From NCBI RefSeq assembly GCF_009498275.1, contig NZ_CP045643.1, positions 6,510,001 to 6,574,000 on the forward strand: a DNA stretch of 64,000 nucleotides, in the 5' to 3' direction. The position numbers and the translations under genes are program-made. The stretch comes from Streptomyces fagopyri (GTDB lineage: Bacteria; Actinomycetota; Actinomycetes; Streptomycetales; Streptomycetaceae). The notes below the pieces were generated by a model, which worked only from the letters and a program-made list of their open reading frames with translations, ran no database searches and was not told the DNA's origin. This document shows, in pieces, positions 42,273-52,370 of this stretch (the first letter of the stretch is position 1; every line of letters starts with the position of its first letter).

Positions 42273-43865
42273 ATGACAACTCCCGCTGCCCCCGCCGAAC
42301 GGCGTGTGCCCGAAGCGGTGCACCGGCGCCGCTGGGCCATTCTCGGCGTGCTCATGCTCAGCCTGTTGATCGTGGTCCTGGACAACTCGATCCTCAACGT
42401 CGCGATCAAGACGATCTCCACCCCGGCACCCACCGGACTCGGCGCCACGCAGAGCGAGCTGGAGTGGGCCATCAACGCCTACACGCTCGTCTTCGCCGGG
42501 CTGCTCTTCACCGCGGGCCTCCTCGGCGACCGGCTCGGCCGCAAGAAGGTCCTGCTCTCCGGCCTGGCCGTCTTCGGAGTGGGCTCGGCACTGGCGGCGG
42601 AGTCCGGCTCGCCCGTCCAGCTCATCGTCTTCCGTGCCGTCATGGGTTTCGGCGCCGCCTTCGTGATGCCCGCCACCCTCGCCGTCCTCATGAACGTCTT
42701 CGAGCGCGAGGAGCAGCCGAAGGCCATCGGCATCTGGGCCGGCGGCGTCGGCCTCGCCATCGCCATCGGCCCGATCACCGGCGGCGTGCTGCTCGCCCAC
42801 TTCTGGTGGGGCTCGGTCTTCCTGATCAACGTGCCGATCGTGGTCCTCGCGCTCGGCCTGATGTTCTGGCTGGTCCCCGACTCCCGCGACCCGAACCCCG
42901 GCCGCGTCGACCTGGTCGGTGTCGTCCTGTCCGTCATCGGGCTCGTGCTGCTCGTCTACGGCATCATCAAGGGAGGCCAGCTGGCCTCCTTCACCGACGC
43001 GACGGTCCTCGCCACCATCGGGGCCGGAGTCGCCGTCCTCGTCGCCTTCGTCGTCTACGAGAAGCGCAGCGACCATCCCTCCATCGACGTCACCTACTTC
43101 AAGAACAAGGTCTTCTCGGCCGCCATCGCCGCCATCGCGCTGGTCTTCTTCGCGCTGATGGGCGTGACCTTCTTCTCCGTCTTCTACACCCAGAGCGTGC
43201 GCGGCTACTCACCGCTGAAGACCGGCGTGCTGATGCTGCCGCTCGCCGCCGCCCAGCTCATCTTCGCGCCGCGCGCCCGCCTCGTCGTCGACCGCATCGG
43301 CAACCGGGCCACCTGCACGGGGGGCCTGCTGCTGCTCGCCGCGATGCTCGGCGCGTTCGCGACGCTGAAGGCGGACACCCCGATCTGGCTCCTCGAGGTC
43401 ATCTTCTTCCTGATGGGCACCGGTATGGCGCACATCATGACCCCGACGAGCGTCGTCATAATGCAGGCCCTGCCGCGCGAGAAGGCCGGCTCCGCCTCCG
43501 CCCTCAGCAACGTCTTCCGTCAGGTCGGCGGCGCCCTCGGCATCGCGGTCCTCGGTTCGGTCCTCTCCTCGGCCTACCGCAACGGCATCGAGGACAAGCT
43601 CTCGCTCCTGCCGCCCGGCCTGCGCCACACCGCGGGCGAGTCCATCGAGGCCACCCTCGGCGTCGCGGCCAAGCTCGGCCCCAGGGGCGACGCCCTCGTC
43701 ACCCCGGCCAACGACGCGTTCCTGCACGCCATGCACGTGACCGCCCTGTGCGGCGCGGGGGTCGCGATCGTGGGCGCCGTCGTCGTGGCCGTGTTCCTGC
43801 CGGGCCGCCCGCCCGCCCCGCAAAAGGACGAGGACCGGACGGAGTTGGTGACCGCGGAGCACTGA
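42273..43865 (+). CDS. MFS drug transporter, DHA2 (EmrB/QacA) type
   Basis: A 530-aa pump with 14 predicted transmembrane segments. [16 protein letters not shown] is motif D1 of DHA2 carriers, [14 protein letters not shown] is motif A, and [19 protein letters not shown] is motif B. Proton-driven multidrug or self-resistance export is expected. A TetR gene follows on the same strand after a 134-bp gap containing a hairpin, and a dyad operator sits at the promoter, so the pair forms an autoregulated resistance unit. Confidence 0.9.
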   Translation: MTTPAAPAERRVPEAVHRRRWAILGVLMLSLLIVVLDNSILNVAIKTISTPAPTGLGATQSELEWAINAYTLVFAGLLFTAGLLGDRLGRKKVLLSGLAVFGVGSALAAESGSPVQLIVFRAVMGFGAAFVMPATLAVLMNVFEREEQPKAIGIWAGGVGLAIAIGPITGGVLLAHFWWGSVFLINVPIVVLALGLMFWLVPDSRDPNPGRVDLVGVVLSVIGLVLLVYGIIKGGQLASFTDATVLATIGAGVAVLVAFVVYEKRSDHPSIDVTYFKNKVFSAAIAAIALVFFALMGVTFFSVFYTQSVRGYSPLKTGVLMLPLAAAQLIFAPRARLVVDRIGNRATCTGGLLLLAAMLGAFATLKADTPIWLLEVIFFLMGTGMAHIMTPTSVVIMQALPREKAGSASALSNVFRQVGGALGIAVLGSVLSSAYRNGIEDKLSLLPPGLRHTAGESIEATLGVAAKLGPRGDALVTPANDAFLHAMHVTALCGAGVAIVGAVVVAVFLPGRPPAPQKDEDRTELVTAEH

Positions 43866-43879
43866 CGGAAGTACGCGGC

Positions 43880-43927
43880 GGGGGCACCACGTTGCGTCGG
43901 CACCTGGCGTCGGCACCGGGTGCCCCC
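43880..43927. terminator. Hairpin between DHA2 pump and tetR
   Basis: GGGGGCACC (43880-43888) pairs with GGTGCCCCC (43919-43927). The loop holds two direct copies of GCGTCGGCACC. Just after it, TACACGCCG-type 9-bp units repeat around 43936-43958. May reduce read-through into tetR. Confidence 0.55.
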
Positions 43928-43999
43928 ACAGGCCTTACACGCCGTACACGCCGTACACGGGAAGAACCACCCAGGCACGACGAAGGAACGGAGCGACAC

Positions 44000-44620
44000 G
44001 TGAGCCTCGCCGACAGCCGGGCCGGACACGAGGGTTCCCCCCGGGGACGACCCCGCAGCGAGGCCGTGGAACGCTCCATCATCGAGGGCGCGATCAAACT
44101 CCTGGAGGACGGCGTCCCGCTCGCGGACATCTCCATCGAACGTCTGGCCCGTACCGCCGGCGTCGGCAAGGCGACCATCTACCGCCGCTGGAGCGGCAAG
44201 GAGGAACTCTTCGTCGACGTCATGCGCGCCACCGAACCCCCGGACGCCGAACTCCCGGGCACCTCGATGCGCGACGATCTGATCGCCCTTCTGGAACCGC
44301 TGCGCCGGCGGGGTCTGGCCAGCCGCTCCTCCGCGCTCCTGCACAACGTCTACGCCCAGATCAAGACCAGCCCGAAGATCTGGGCGGCCTACCAGGCGAC
44401 CGTCATCGAACCGCGGCGCCGGACCACCTTCGAGGTGCTGCGCCGAGGACAGCGCGACGGCGAACTCCGTGACGACGTGGACATAGAGGTCATCAACGAC
44501 CTCTTTGTCGGACCCATGCTGGTGCGCGCCGTGATGCGTCCGGACGCCGAACTCCCCGAGGACCTCGCGGCGCAGATCGTCGACACGGTACTCGCGGGGC
44601 TCCGTCCGCCCGGACGTTAG
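44000..44620 (+). CDS. TetR family regulator of the DHA2 pump
   Basis: A 206-aa repressor. HTH segment ISIERLARTAGVGKATIYRRWSGKEELFVDVM at about 45-77; C-terminal domain of the TetR_C type with YAQIKTSPKIWAAYQATVIEPRR. GTG start with GGAG 8 nt upstream. Downstream of the pump and presumably feeding back on the dyad at 42234-42251. Confidence 0.88.
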   Translation: MSLADSRAGHEGSPRGRPRSEAVERSIIEGAIKLLEDGVPLADISIERLARTAGVGKATIYRRWSGKEELFVDVMRATEPPDAELPGTSMRDDLIALLEPLRRRGLASRSSALLHNVYAQIKTSPKIWAAYQATVIEPRRRTTFEVLRRGQRDGELRDDVDIEVINDLFVGPMLVRAVMRPDAELPEDLAAQIVDTVLAGLRPPGR

Positions 44621-44621
44621 T

Positions 44622-44660
44622 CCACCCGTTCGGCATTGGCTCATCCGGTCGAACGGGTGG
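44622..44660. terminator. Terminator after tetR
   Basis: CCACCCGTTCG (44622-44632) pairs perfectly with CGAACGGGTGG (44650-44660), starting 2 nt beyond the tetR stop. Confidence 0.75.
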
Positions 44661-44841
44661 GCCGAATGTGCGCGTTTCGTCACAGAGGCCGCGCTCCGCC
44701 CCCGATCCGGAACTCCGGACCCCGAGTTGTTCGTCCTCGTGCCCGTACGGCCGTCATGGGACGGCAGGAACGGCACCGTTCATCCCCTAGGGTCGTATCC
44801 GCGGGACTGACGGTGTGCACGGCAGGTTGTGAGGCGACGGT

Positions 44842-45879
44842 ATGGCGCAGGCGTATGTGACGGAGACGGGCAACGGCGACTCGGGGTCCGAGCACCGAGG
44901 ACCCCGGCTTCGGCGCCTGCTGGACAGATGGCGCGCCGACCGCGGCATCTGGCGCCGAGGCCTGATCCTCGCGGCGCTCGCGCTGCTCCTCGCGCTGGTG
45001 ATGGTGCTGCACGCGCAGATCCCGAACCGGATCGGCAACCTCGGCAGCCTCACCGAGACGTTCCTGCCGTGGCTGGGCCTGTTCGTCCCGGTCCTGGTGG
45101 TCCTCGCGCTGGTACGGAAGTCCGCGAGCGCCCTGATCGCCGTGCTGGTGCCCTCGGTCGTCTGGCTGAACCTCTTCGGCGGACTGCTCGTCGACAGGAC
45201 CGGCAGCGGTGGCGACCTCACCGTCGCCACGCACAACGTCAACGCGGAGAACCCCGACCCGTCCGGCACCGCACGCGACGTGGCCGCCTCCGGCGCCGAC
45301 GTGGTGGCCCTGGAGGAACTGACGGCCACGGCGGTCCCGACGTACGAGAAGGCGCTGGCCGCCACGTACAGGTACCACTCGGTGCAGGGCACCGTCGGGT
45401 TGTGGAGCAAGTACCCGCTGACCAGGACGCGGCCCGTGGACATCAAGCTGGGCTGGACGCGGGCGATGCGGGCGACGGTGGCGACACCGGAGGGCAGCGT
45501 CGCCGTGTACGTCGCCCACCTGCCCTCGGTACGGGTGAAGATGGAGGCCGGGTTCACCGCCCGCCAGCGCGACCGCAGCGCCGACGCGCTGGGCGAGGCG
45601 ATCGCCGACGAGCCGCTGAAGCGGGTCGTCCTGCTCGGCGACCTCAACGGCACGATGAACGACCGCGCGCTGAACGGCGTCACCTCGCAGATGCGCTCCA
45701 CGCAGGGCGCGGCGGGCAGCGGCTTCGGGTTCAGCTGGCCGGCGTCGTTCCCGATGGCCCGGATCGACCAGATCATGGTCAAGGGTGTCGAGCCGGTCAC
45801 CTCCTGGACGCTGCCCGGGACCACCAGTGACCATCTTCCGATCGCCGCCCGCGTGAAGGTCGCGGCAACCGGGTCTTAA
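44842..45879 (+). CDS. Membrane-anchored endonuclease/exonuclease/phosphatase (EEP) family protein
   Basis: A 345-aa protein: three N-terminal membrane segments (GLILAALALLLALVMVLHA; FLPWLGLFVPVLVVLALV; LIAVLVPSVVWLNLFGG), then an EEP catalytic domain. Motifs THNVNAEN, VVALEEL (metal Glu), VAHLPS, LLGDLNGT (Asp/Asn pair), RIDQIM and TSDHLPI (catalytic Asp-His) are all present. The active site should face outside, acting on a phosphodiester or phospholipid-type substrate. GAGG 7 nt before ATG. Single gene, followed by a strong hairpin. Confidence 0.85.
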   Translation: MAQAYVTETGNGDSGSEHRGPRLRRLLDRWRADRGIWRRGLILAALALLLALVMVLHAQIPNRIGNLGSLTETFLPWLGLFVPVLVVLALVRKSASALIAVLVPSVVWLNLFGGLLVDRTGSGGDLTVATHNVNAENPDPSGTARDVAASGADVVALEELTATAVPTYEKALAATYRYHSVQGTVGLWSKYPLTRTRPVDIKLGWTRAMRATVATPEGSVAVYVAHLPSVRVKMEAGFTARQRDRSADALGEAIADEPLKRVVLLGDLNGTMNDRALNGVTSQMRSTQGAAGSGFGFSWPASFPMARIDQIMVKGVEPVTSWTLPGTTSDHLPIAARVKVAATGS

Positions 45880-45931
45880 CCTCCTGGAATACTGGGCCTG
45901 CGAGAGTTTGTTCCATAGCTGAACTTACGAA

Positions 45932-45957
45932 GCCCGTGCACATCGGTGTGCACGGGC
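45932..45957 (+). terminator. Terminator after EEP gene
   Basis: GCCCGTGCACA (45932-45942), TCGG loop, TGTGCACGGGC (45947-45957): an 11-bp perfect stem. Confidence 0.85.
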
Positions 45958-46079
45958 GCCTCCGTGCGTGCGGAACGGCCCCCGGCCTCGGGCGGCCCCG
46001 TCCCGTCCGCCCGCCCCGCCCGCCGTCCCGTCCCCCGGCACGCCCCGCACCGCCCCTCCGCTCCTCGAAAGGCCCCTTC

Positions 46080-47303
46080 ATGCCCCTGGCCCTGCTCGCC
46101 CTCGCCGTGGGCGCCTTCGGCATCGGCACCACCGAGTTCGTGATGATGGGCCTGCTGCCCGACGTCGCGGACGACCTCCACATATCCATCCCCGCCGCGG
46201 GACACCTGGTCTCGGCGTACGCGCTCGGCGTGGTGATCGGCGCCCCGCTGCTGGCGGCGGCCACCGCCCGGATGCCCCGCCGCAAGGTCCTGATCGGCCT
46301 CATGGTCCTCTTCGTCGCGGGCAACGTGCTCTCGGCCCTCGCCCCCGACCAGCACTGGCTGCTCGCCGCCCGCTTCCTCAGCGGTCTGCCGCACGGCGCC
46401 TTCTTCGGTGTCGGCGCCGTCGTCGCCACCGGCCTCGTCGCGCCCGAGCGCAAGGCGCGGTCCGTCTCGCTGATGTTCCTCGGGCTGACCGTCGCGAACA
46501 TCGCGGGCGTGCCGGTCGCCACGCTCATCGGCCAGCACTTCGGCTGGCGGGCCACCTTCCTCGGGGTCGGCGTGATCGGTCTGGCGGCCATCGCCTCGCT
46601 GGCGCTGCTCATCCCCCACGACCACACCCACGCCACCACCGGAGGCCTGCGCGGCGAACTCGCGGCCCTGCGGTCCCTCCCCGTCTGGCTGGCGTTGGGG
46701 ACCACGGTCGCCGGTTTCGGCGCGCTGTTCTCCGCGTACAGCTACGTCACGCCGATGCTCACCGAGTCCGCCGGGTACACCGAGTCCAGCGTGACGCTGC
46801 TGCTCGCGCTGTTCGGGGTCGGCGCGACGGTGGGCAACCTGGTGGGCGGACGCCTGGCGGACCAGTCCCTGCGCGGCACGCTCTTCGGCGGTCTCACGTC
46901 CCTGGTCGCGGTGCTGGCGCTCTTCCCCCTCATGATGGCGGCGCAGTGGAGTGCCGCGCTCGCCGTCACCCTGCTCGGCACGGCCGCCTTCGTGACCGGT
47001 TCGCCGCTCCAGCTGATGGTGATGGAGAAGGCGTCCGCGGCCCCGTCGCTGGCCTCGTCCGCCAACCAGGCCGCGTTCAACCTCGCCAACGCGGGCGGCG
47101 CGTGGATCGGCGGGCTCGCCCTGGCGGCGGGCTTCGGCGCCACCTCCCCGGCGCTCGCCGGAGCCGCCCTCGCGGTGCTCGGCCTGGCCGTCGCCGGGAC
47201 GGCGTACACGGTCGACCGGCGCCGCGTGACCGTCCGGGCGGTCACCCCCGGCCGTCTGGTCGCCGCTCACGTCCCCGACCGGCCGGAGGCACTGCGCCGC
47301 TGA
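46080..47303 (+). CDS. MFS transporter, DHA1 type (AraJ/Cmx-like)
   Basis: A 407-aa carrier with 12 predicted transmembrane segments. AVGAFGIGTTEFVMMGLLPDVA is the first-helix signature of this DHA1 group, LAAATARMPRRKVLIGLM the loop 2-3 motif, and RFLSGLPHGAFFGVGA the helix 4 segment shared with chloramphenicol-type exporters and AraJ. Start at ATG 46080 with AAAGG 7 nt upstream; earlier frame positions cross the EEP terminator and are not protein-like. Convergent with nadE, 4 bp apart. Confidence 0.87.
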   Translation: MPLALLALAVGAFGIGTTEFVMMGLLPDVADDLHISIPAAGHLVSAYALGVVIGAPLLAAATARMPRRKVLIGLMVLFVAGNVLSALAPDQHWLLAARFLSGLPHGAFFGVGAVVATGLVAPERKARSVSLMFLGLTVANIAGVPVATLIGQHFGWRATFLGVGVIGLAAIASLALLIPHDHTHATTGGLRGELAALRSLPVWLALGTTVAGFGALFSAYSYVTPMLTESAGYTESSVTLLLALFGVGATVGNLVGGRLADQSLRGTLFGGLTSLVAVLALFPLMMAAQWSAALAVTLLGTAAFVTGSPLQLMVMEKASAAPSLASSANQAAFNLANAGGAWIGGLALAAGFGATSPALAGAALAVLGLAVAGTAYTVDRRRVTVRAVTPGRLVAAHVPDRPEALRR

Positions 47304-47307
47304 ACGG

Positions 47308-49362
47308 TCAGCCCTCCGTCCGAGGCGGGTCGAAACGGGCCAGGTCACGCAGCCAGGTGCGGGCCGAACTGTCGGACGGAGCGCGCCAGTCGCCGCGCGG
47401 CGAGAGCGAACCGCCCGCCGACACCTTCGGCCCGTTCGGCATCGCCGAGCGCTTGAACTGCGCGAACCCGAAGAAGCGGCGGCAGAACACCTCCAGCCAG
47501 CGCCGGATCTCCGGCAGGTCGTACGCGACCCGCTCGGCCTCGGGGAAGCCGGGCGGCCAGGCGCCCGCGTCCGGGTCGTGCCACGCGTGCCAGGCGAGGA
47601 AGGCGATCTTCGACGGCCTGAACCCGTAGCGCAGCACGTGGAAGAGCGTGAAGTCGTGCAGCGCGTACGGGCCGATCTTCGACTCGGTCGACTGCATCTC
47701 CTCGCCCGGGACCAGCTCCGGGCTGATCTCCGTGTCGAGGATCGCGGCGAGCGTCCGGTCGGTGTCCTCGCCGAACTGACGGCTTCCGATGACCCAGCGG
47801 ATCAGATGCTGGATCAGGGTCTTCGGCACACCCGAGTTGACGTTGTAGTGACTCATCTGGTCGCCCACGCCGTACGTGGACCAGCCGAGCGCCAGCTCCG
47901 ACAGGTCGCCGGTCCCGAGCACGATGCCGCCGCGCTGGTTGGCGAGCCGGAACAGGTAGTCGGTGCGCAGTCCGGCCTGCACGTTCTCGAAGGTGACGTC
48001 GTACAGGGGCTCGCCGGACGCGAAGGGATGCTCCATCTCCTTCAGCATCAGCCGGGCGGTCGGCGTGATGTCCAGCTCGGCCGCGGTGACGCCGAGGGAG
48101 CGCATCAGCTCGTGCGCGTTGCCCTTGGTGTGGTCGCTGGTGGCGAAGCCGGGCAGGGTGAAGGCGAGGATGTCGCCGCGCGGGCGGCCCGCCCGGTCCA
48201 TCGCGCGGGCCGCGACGATCAGCGCGTGCGTGGAGTCGAGACCGCCGGACACCCCGATGACCACCTTCGGGCCACCGATCGCCGCGAGCCGCTGCTGGAG
48301 CCCCGCGACCTGGATGTTGTACGCCTCGTAGCAGTCCAGGGCCAGCCGGTCGGGGTCCGCGGGCACGAACGGGAAGCGCTCGACGCGACGCCGCAGGCCC
48401 AGGTCACCGGCCGGCGGGTCGAGCCGGAACGCCACCGTCCGGAAATCGGCGGTGCGGGGGGTGTGGGTGCGCCGGTTGTCGTCGAAGCTGCCGGTCCGCA
48501 GCCGCTCCTGCCGCAGCAGGTCGAGGTCGACGTCCGCGACGGCGAACTGGTCGTCGAGCGGGAAGCGGTCGGACTCGGCCAGCAGCGTCCCGTTCTCGTA
48601 GATCATGGTCTGTCCGTCCCAGGACAGGTCGGTGGTCGACTCGCCCAGGCCGGCCGCCGCGTAGACGTACGCGGCGATGCAGCGGGACGACGCCGAGCGG
48701 CACATCAGCTTGCGGTCCTCCGCCCGGCCGACGGTGATCGGACTGCCGGAGAGGTTGGCGAGGACGGTGGCGCCCGCCAGGGCCGCCTCGGCGCTCGGGG
48801 GCACCGGCACCCACATGTCCTCGCAGATCTCCGCGTGCAGCACCAGGCCCGGGACGTCGTCCGCGGCGAACAGCAGGTCCACACCGAACGGCACGGACTC
48901 CCCGTCGACCCGGATCGTGCCGCCGCGCTCGTCGTCGCCCGCGGCGATCTGCCGACGCTCGTAGAACTCCCGGTAGTTGGGCGGGTACGACTTGGGTACG
49001 ACACCGAGGACCCGGCCGCGGTGCACGATCACCGCGCAGTTGTAGACCCGGTTGCGGTGGCGCAGCGGGGCGCCCACGACCAGGACCGGCAGGAGCTGCG
49101 CCGACCCCGCCACCACGGTCCGGAGCGCCTCCTCGACCTGGTCGAGCAGCGCGTCCTGGAGCAGCAGGTCCTCGATCGAGTAGCCGCACAGTCCCATCTC
49201 CGGGAAGACGGCGACGGCGACACCCTCCCCGGCGCACCTGCGCGCCTGGCGCAGGACCGCCTCGGCGTTGGCGAGCGGGTCCGCGATGACGGTGTGGCCC
49301 GTGCAGGCGGCGACGCGCGCGAAGCCGTGCTGATAGAGCGACCGGAAGTTCAGAGAAGGCAC
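47308..49362 (-). CDS. nadE: Glutamine-dependent NAD+ synthetase
   Basis: A 684-aa two-domain enzyme, last step of NAD biosynthesis. N-terminal nitrilase-type glutaminase with Glu55 (FPEMGLCGYS), Lys124 (VPKSYPPNYREFYE) and Cys180 (HAEICEDMWVP); C-terminal ATP-PPi synthetase with the P-loop SGGLDS at 372-377. Ammonia is channelled between domains. The length and N-terminal order match the actinobacterial glutaminase-fused form. GTG start lies 6 nt after TACACT, a leaderless arrangement; upstream extension in the same frame crosses the promoter. Confidence 0.94.
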   Translation of the reverse strand: MPSLNFRSLYQHGFARVAACTGHTVIADPLANAEAVLRQARRCAGEGVAVAVFPEMGLCGYSIEDLLLQDALLDQVEEALRTVVAGSAQLLPVLVVGAPLRHRNRVYNCAVIVHRGRVLGVVPKSYPPNYREFYERRQIAAGDDERGGTIRVDGESVPFGVDLLFAADDVPGLVLHAEICEDMWVPVPPSAEAALAGATVLANLSGSPITVGRAEDRKLMCRSASSRCIAAYVYAAAGLGESTTDLSWDGQTMIYENGTLLAESDRFPLDDQFAVADVDLDLLRQERLRTGSFDDNRRTHTPRTADFRTVAFRLDPPAGDLGLRRRVERFPFVPADPDRLALDCYEAYNIQVAGLQQRLAAIGGPKVVIGVSGGLDSTHALIVAARAMDRAGRPRGDILAFTLPGFATSDHTKGNAHELMRSLGVTAAELDITPTARLMLKEMEHPFASGEPLYDVTFENVQAGLRTDYLFRLANQRGGIVLGTGDLSELALGWSTYGVGDQMSHYNVNSGVPKTLIQHLIRWVIGSRQFGEDTDRTLAAILDTEISPELVPGEEMQSTESKIGPYALHDFTLFHVLRYGFRPSKIAFLAWHAWHDPDAGAWPPGFPEAERVAYDLPEIRRWLEVFCRRFFGFAQFKRSAMPNGPKVSAGGSLSPRGDWRAPSDSSARTWLRDLARFDPPRTEG

Positions 49363-49368
49363 CCGCCC

Positions 49369-49374
49369 AGTGTA
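49369..49374 (-). promoter_or_regulatory. -10 hexamer of leaderless nadE
   Basis: TACACT on the minus strand, 6 nt before GTG 49362. Confidence 0.55.
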
Positions 49375-49480
49375 ATCGTCAGAGCGACGCGATGGGGGCC
49401 CGGGGCGTGTGGCGGCCCACCTTCCGCGGGGGACGCCGGGCGGACGCCGGATGCGGAGAGCACCGGACGCGGCCGGACGC

Positions 49481-49521
49481 GACGATGCGCCCGCCTCCAC
49501 TGGGGAGGCGGGCGCATCGTC
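49481..49521 (-). terminator. Terminator of the sedolisin gene
   Basis: Perfect 18-bp stem, GACGATGCGCCCGCCTCC (49481-49498) with complement 49504-49521, loop ACTGG. Confidence 0.88.
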
Positions 49522-49533
49522 CGTGAACGCCGG

Positions 49534-51474
49534 TCAGTGACGGCTGAACGAGCTGACGTAGCCCGGGGCGGGGGAACCCACACCGGTCACGTCGTCGTAG
49601 CCCTTCACGGCCGACAGCGAGCTGTCCTTGCCGAGGCTGCGCACGGAGGTCAGCAGACCCTCCGACGCGTCGAACGCGTTGGCGAAGTCCACGCGCGCCA
49701 CGGCGAGTTCGGAGCCCGTGGGGGTGTCCGTCACGTCGTGGTACGCCTTGGAGCCGTACTTCGCGTAGATCGACGGGTTGGCGAAACCGATCGCCTTGCC
49801 GCCGCGCGCCTCCTGGGCCAGGGCCTGGACGGCCGCGATCACCGGCGCGGCGAGCGAGGTGCCGCCGATCCGGTACTCGCTGTACTGCTGCGACCCGTCC
49901 GGGAAGGTCTGCGTCTGGCCGACCTTGAAACCGGTGTTGGGGTCGGCGACCGCCGCGATGTCAGGCACGGTGCGCATGGCCGTCGAGCCGTTGGCCTTGG
50001 CGAGCGCGCCGGGCACGACACCCTTCTGGTAGAAGGGCTGCGCCACGGTCTTGCTGGTGCCGCCGCCCGCGCCCGAGGTGAACGCGCCCGGGAAGCCGGT
50101 CCAGCTCTTGCCGTCGGCCGCGAGGGCGGCCTTCTCGGTGCCCCAGCCGGTCTCGAACTGGTACTTGTCACCCTTGCCGACCGCCAGCGAGGTACCGCCG
50201 ACCGCCGTCACCCAGGCCGAGTTGGCCGGGGTGTCGACCTGCTTCGTACCGGTGTTGGCGACCTCGTCGCCGTTGTCACCGGAGGAGAAGTAGAAGCCGA
50301 TGCCCTCGACCGCGCCGAACTGGAAGACCTGGTCGTAGGCCGCGGCGAGGTCCGGGGTCTGGTTGGCCTCGATGTCGCCCCACGAGTTGGAGACGATGTC
50401 GGCCAGGTGCCCGTCGACGATCTTGCTGAGCGAGTCCAGCAGGTCGTCGTCGTAGCAGGAGGCGGCACCCACGTACGTGATGCTCGCCCCGGGCGCGACG
50501 GCGTGCACGGCCTGGACGTCGAGGGTCTCCTCGCCGTACCAGCCGGCCGCGCCGCACTCCTCGGTCTTCGTGTAGGTGCCGGGCAGCACCTGACGCAGCT
50601 GACTGGTGGAGTACTTCGCGTCACCGTGGTTCTTGGCGTACTTCGCCGCGTCGTACGCGATGGTCGGCGAGGCGTACGCGTCGGTGATGGCGACGCGGAC
50701 ACCCTTGCCGGTGCGCTTGCCCGCACCGTAGGCGGCGCGCAGCTGCTTGCCGGTGTATCCCTGCACCGCGTACGGGATCTTCTTGCCGTACGCGTTCGGC
50801 AGCGTGCTCGCGGTGTTCGAGCCGTAGTACGAGGAGAACGGCCCGGCGTTGCGGAACACCGCGTCCGGAGGCGGCAGGGTGTCGCTGTGCGTCGCCTTGT
50901 GCGGGGCGTTGTCCAGGCCGGTGACGGTCAGGACGGCACCGTTCAGGGCGGCCGGGACGGAGGCCGACCCGGCCGGAGCCCGGTAGGTCTTCTTGCCCTT
51001 GGCGTAGTTGTGCAGCTGGGTGCCGAACGCCTTCTCGGCGGCGGCGACGTCACCGGTGACGGAGACGTAGTGCTGCGTGGTGCCGGTGACCTTCAGGCCG
51101 GCCGACTTCAGCCACGAGGTCACCTCGGCGACCTGTGCCTTGGTGGCGCCGAAGCGGGCCTGCGTCTGCTCGGCGGTGAGGTACTTCCCGTACGAGGCAG
51201 ACGCCGGGTCGGCGACGGCCTTGGCATACGCGGCAAGGCCGGCGGCGTCGCGGCCCGCGAAGTAGACCCGGGCGGAAACCTGGGAGGCGTCGGACGTGGC
51301 CCCCTTGTCCGCCTTCGGCGTGGCCCACGCGGGCTTGGTGCCCGCGAGGGTGTGCCGGCTCGGGCCGGTCGCGGCGTGGGCCGCGGGTATGCCGAGCGCC
51401 AGCGCGCCGGCGAGCATCGGCAGCGCCGCTGCCATGCTCACTCCGGCGCGTACTGCAGCGCGATTGGATCTCAT
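49534..51474 (-). CDS. Secreted S53 family serine protease (sedolisin)
   Basis: A 646-aa secreted protease. Signal peptide at 1-35 (ends IPAAHAA), a Pro-kumamolisin activation domain to about 210 (VAAAEKAFGTQLHNY), then the catalytic domain: Glu and Asp in YGEETLDVQAV near 313-317, oxyanion Asp in NSWGD near 360, and Ser in GGTSLAAP near 539. Sedolisins are acid-active carboxyl-serine endopeptidases cleaved from the prodomain outside. GGGGG close before ATG. The 263-bp upstream region is less GC-rich and contains a perfect 12-bp palindrome, AGGGATATCCCT (51686-51697). Confidence 0.92.
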   Translation of the reverse strand: MRSNRAAVRAGVSMAAALPMLAGALALGIPAAHAATGPSRHTLAGTKPAWATPKADKGATSDASQVSARVYFAGRDAAGLAAYAKAVADPASASYGKYLTAEQTQARFGATKAQVAEVTSWLKSAGLKVTGTTQHYVSVTGDVAAAEKAFGTQLHNYAKGKKTYRAPAGSASVPAALNGAVLTVTGLDNAPHKATHSDTLPPPDAVFRNAGPFSSYYGSNTASTLPNAYGKKIPYAVQGYTGKQLRAAYGAGKRTGKGVRVAITDAYASPTIAYDAAKYAKNHGDAKYSTSQLRQVLPGTYTKTEECGAAGWYGEETLDVQAVHAVAPGASITYVGAASCYDDDLLDSLSKIVDGHLADIVSNSWGDIEANQTPDLAAAYDQVFQFGAVEGIGFYFSSGDNGDEVANTGTKQVDTPANSAWVTAVGGTSLAVGKGDKYQFETGWGTEKAALAADGKSWTGFPGAFTSGAGGGTSKTVAQPFYQKGVVPGALAKANGSTAMRTVPDIAAVADPNTGFKVGQTQTFPDGSQQYSEYRIGGTSLAAPVIAAVQALAQEARGGKAIGFANPSIYAKYGSKAYHDVTDTPTGSELAVARVDFANAFDASEGLLTSVRSLGKDSSLSAVKGYDDVTGVGSPAPGYVSSFSRH

Positions 51475-51737
51475 AAAACCCCCTGCGATGCGGTTCGTCG
51501 CATGTGCGGTCGTCCGTGATGTGCGAGACCGTGCGCCGAACAGAAGGCACACGGAATGGATCACGCTGGGGTCACTCTCGCGATGAACCGTTCATGCCAG
51601 GGGAATGAGAAGGCCAAGGAAACGCCAAGTGGACGTGATTGAAGGTCGTTTGAGCCGTTTTGGAGAGGGCCCCTTCCGTAGTCATAGGGATATCCCTCGA
51701 CTTCGTGTGAAGGGGTTCCCCGCCTACGGGACAGCGC

Positions 51738-52370
51738 TCAGTCGCGCGCCTTGGCGCCGCGCGCCTTCAACAGGTCGGCCATCAGCCTGATCTCGGACTG
51801 CTGCGCGTCGACCATGCCCTGCGCGAGCTTCTTCTCCACGCCGACCGTGCACTTCCGGACACAGCCCTCGGCCATGTGGATGCCGCCCTTGTGATGGTCG
51901 GTCATCAACTGCAGGTAGAGGATCTCGGCCTGCTTGCCCTTCAGCGTGTCCAGCTTCTTCAGCTCGGTGTTGGTCGCCATGCCCGGCATCAGCGCGCCGT
52001 CCTTGCCGGATGCCATGTCGCCCATGCCCATCCAGGTCATGGGCGGGTCCGCGGACACCTTCGGCAGGTCCCACAGGTCGAGCCAGCCGAGCAGCATGCC
52101 GCGCTGGTTGGCCTGCGTCTGCGCGATGTCGTACGCGAGGCGCCGTACCTCGTCGTCATCCGTACGGTCGCGCACGAGGTACGACATCTCGACGGCCTGC
52201 TGGTGATGGACCGCCATGTCCCGCGCGAACCCCGCGTCCGCGGAGTCCGCAGCGGGCGTCCCGCTCCCCGGGCCGTCGCTCTCCGCGACCGCGTACGTGA
52301 TGGCGCCGGCGGCGACCAGCACCGCCGCCGTGGTGCCCGCGATCCAGCCCGCCTGCCGCATCTGACTCAC
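51738..52370 (-). CDS. DUF305 domain protein
   Basis: A 210-aa protein with an N-terminal membrane anchor (WIAGTTAAVLVAAGAITYAVA) and an extracytoplasmic four-helix DUF305 domain. Conserved His/Met clusters MAVHHQQAVEM (near 52-62) and LMTDHHKGGIHMAEG (near 148) point to metal, probably copper, binding. ATG overlaps the DUF3105 stop by 4 nt (ATGA), so the two are translationally coupled. Role not established. Confidence 0.85.
   Translation of the reverse strand: MSQMRQAGWIAGTTAAVLVAAGAITYAVAESDGPGSGTPAADSADAGFARDMAVHHQQAVEMSYLVRDRTDDDEVRRLAYDIAQTQANQRGMLLGWLDLWDLPKVSADPPMTWMGMGDMASGKDGALMPGMATNTELKKLDTLKGKQAEILYLQLMTDHHKGGIHMAEGCVRKCTVGVEKKLAQGMVDAQQSEIRLMADLLKARGAKARD

Noticed and set aside
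47578..51519. 1313-codon plus-strand frame opposite nadE and the sedolisin
   Set aside because: It is antisense to two well-supported genes, Arg/Gly/Val-rich without domains, and follows from GC bias at third codon positions.
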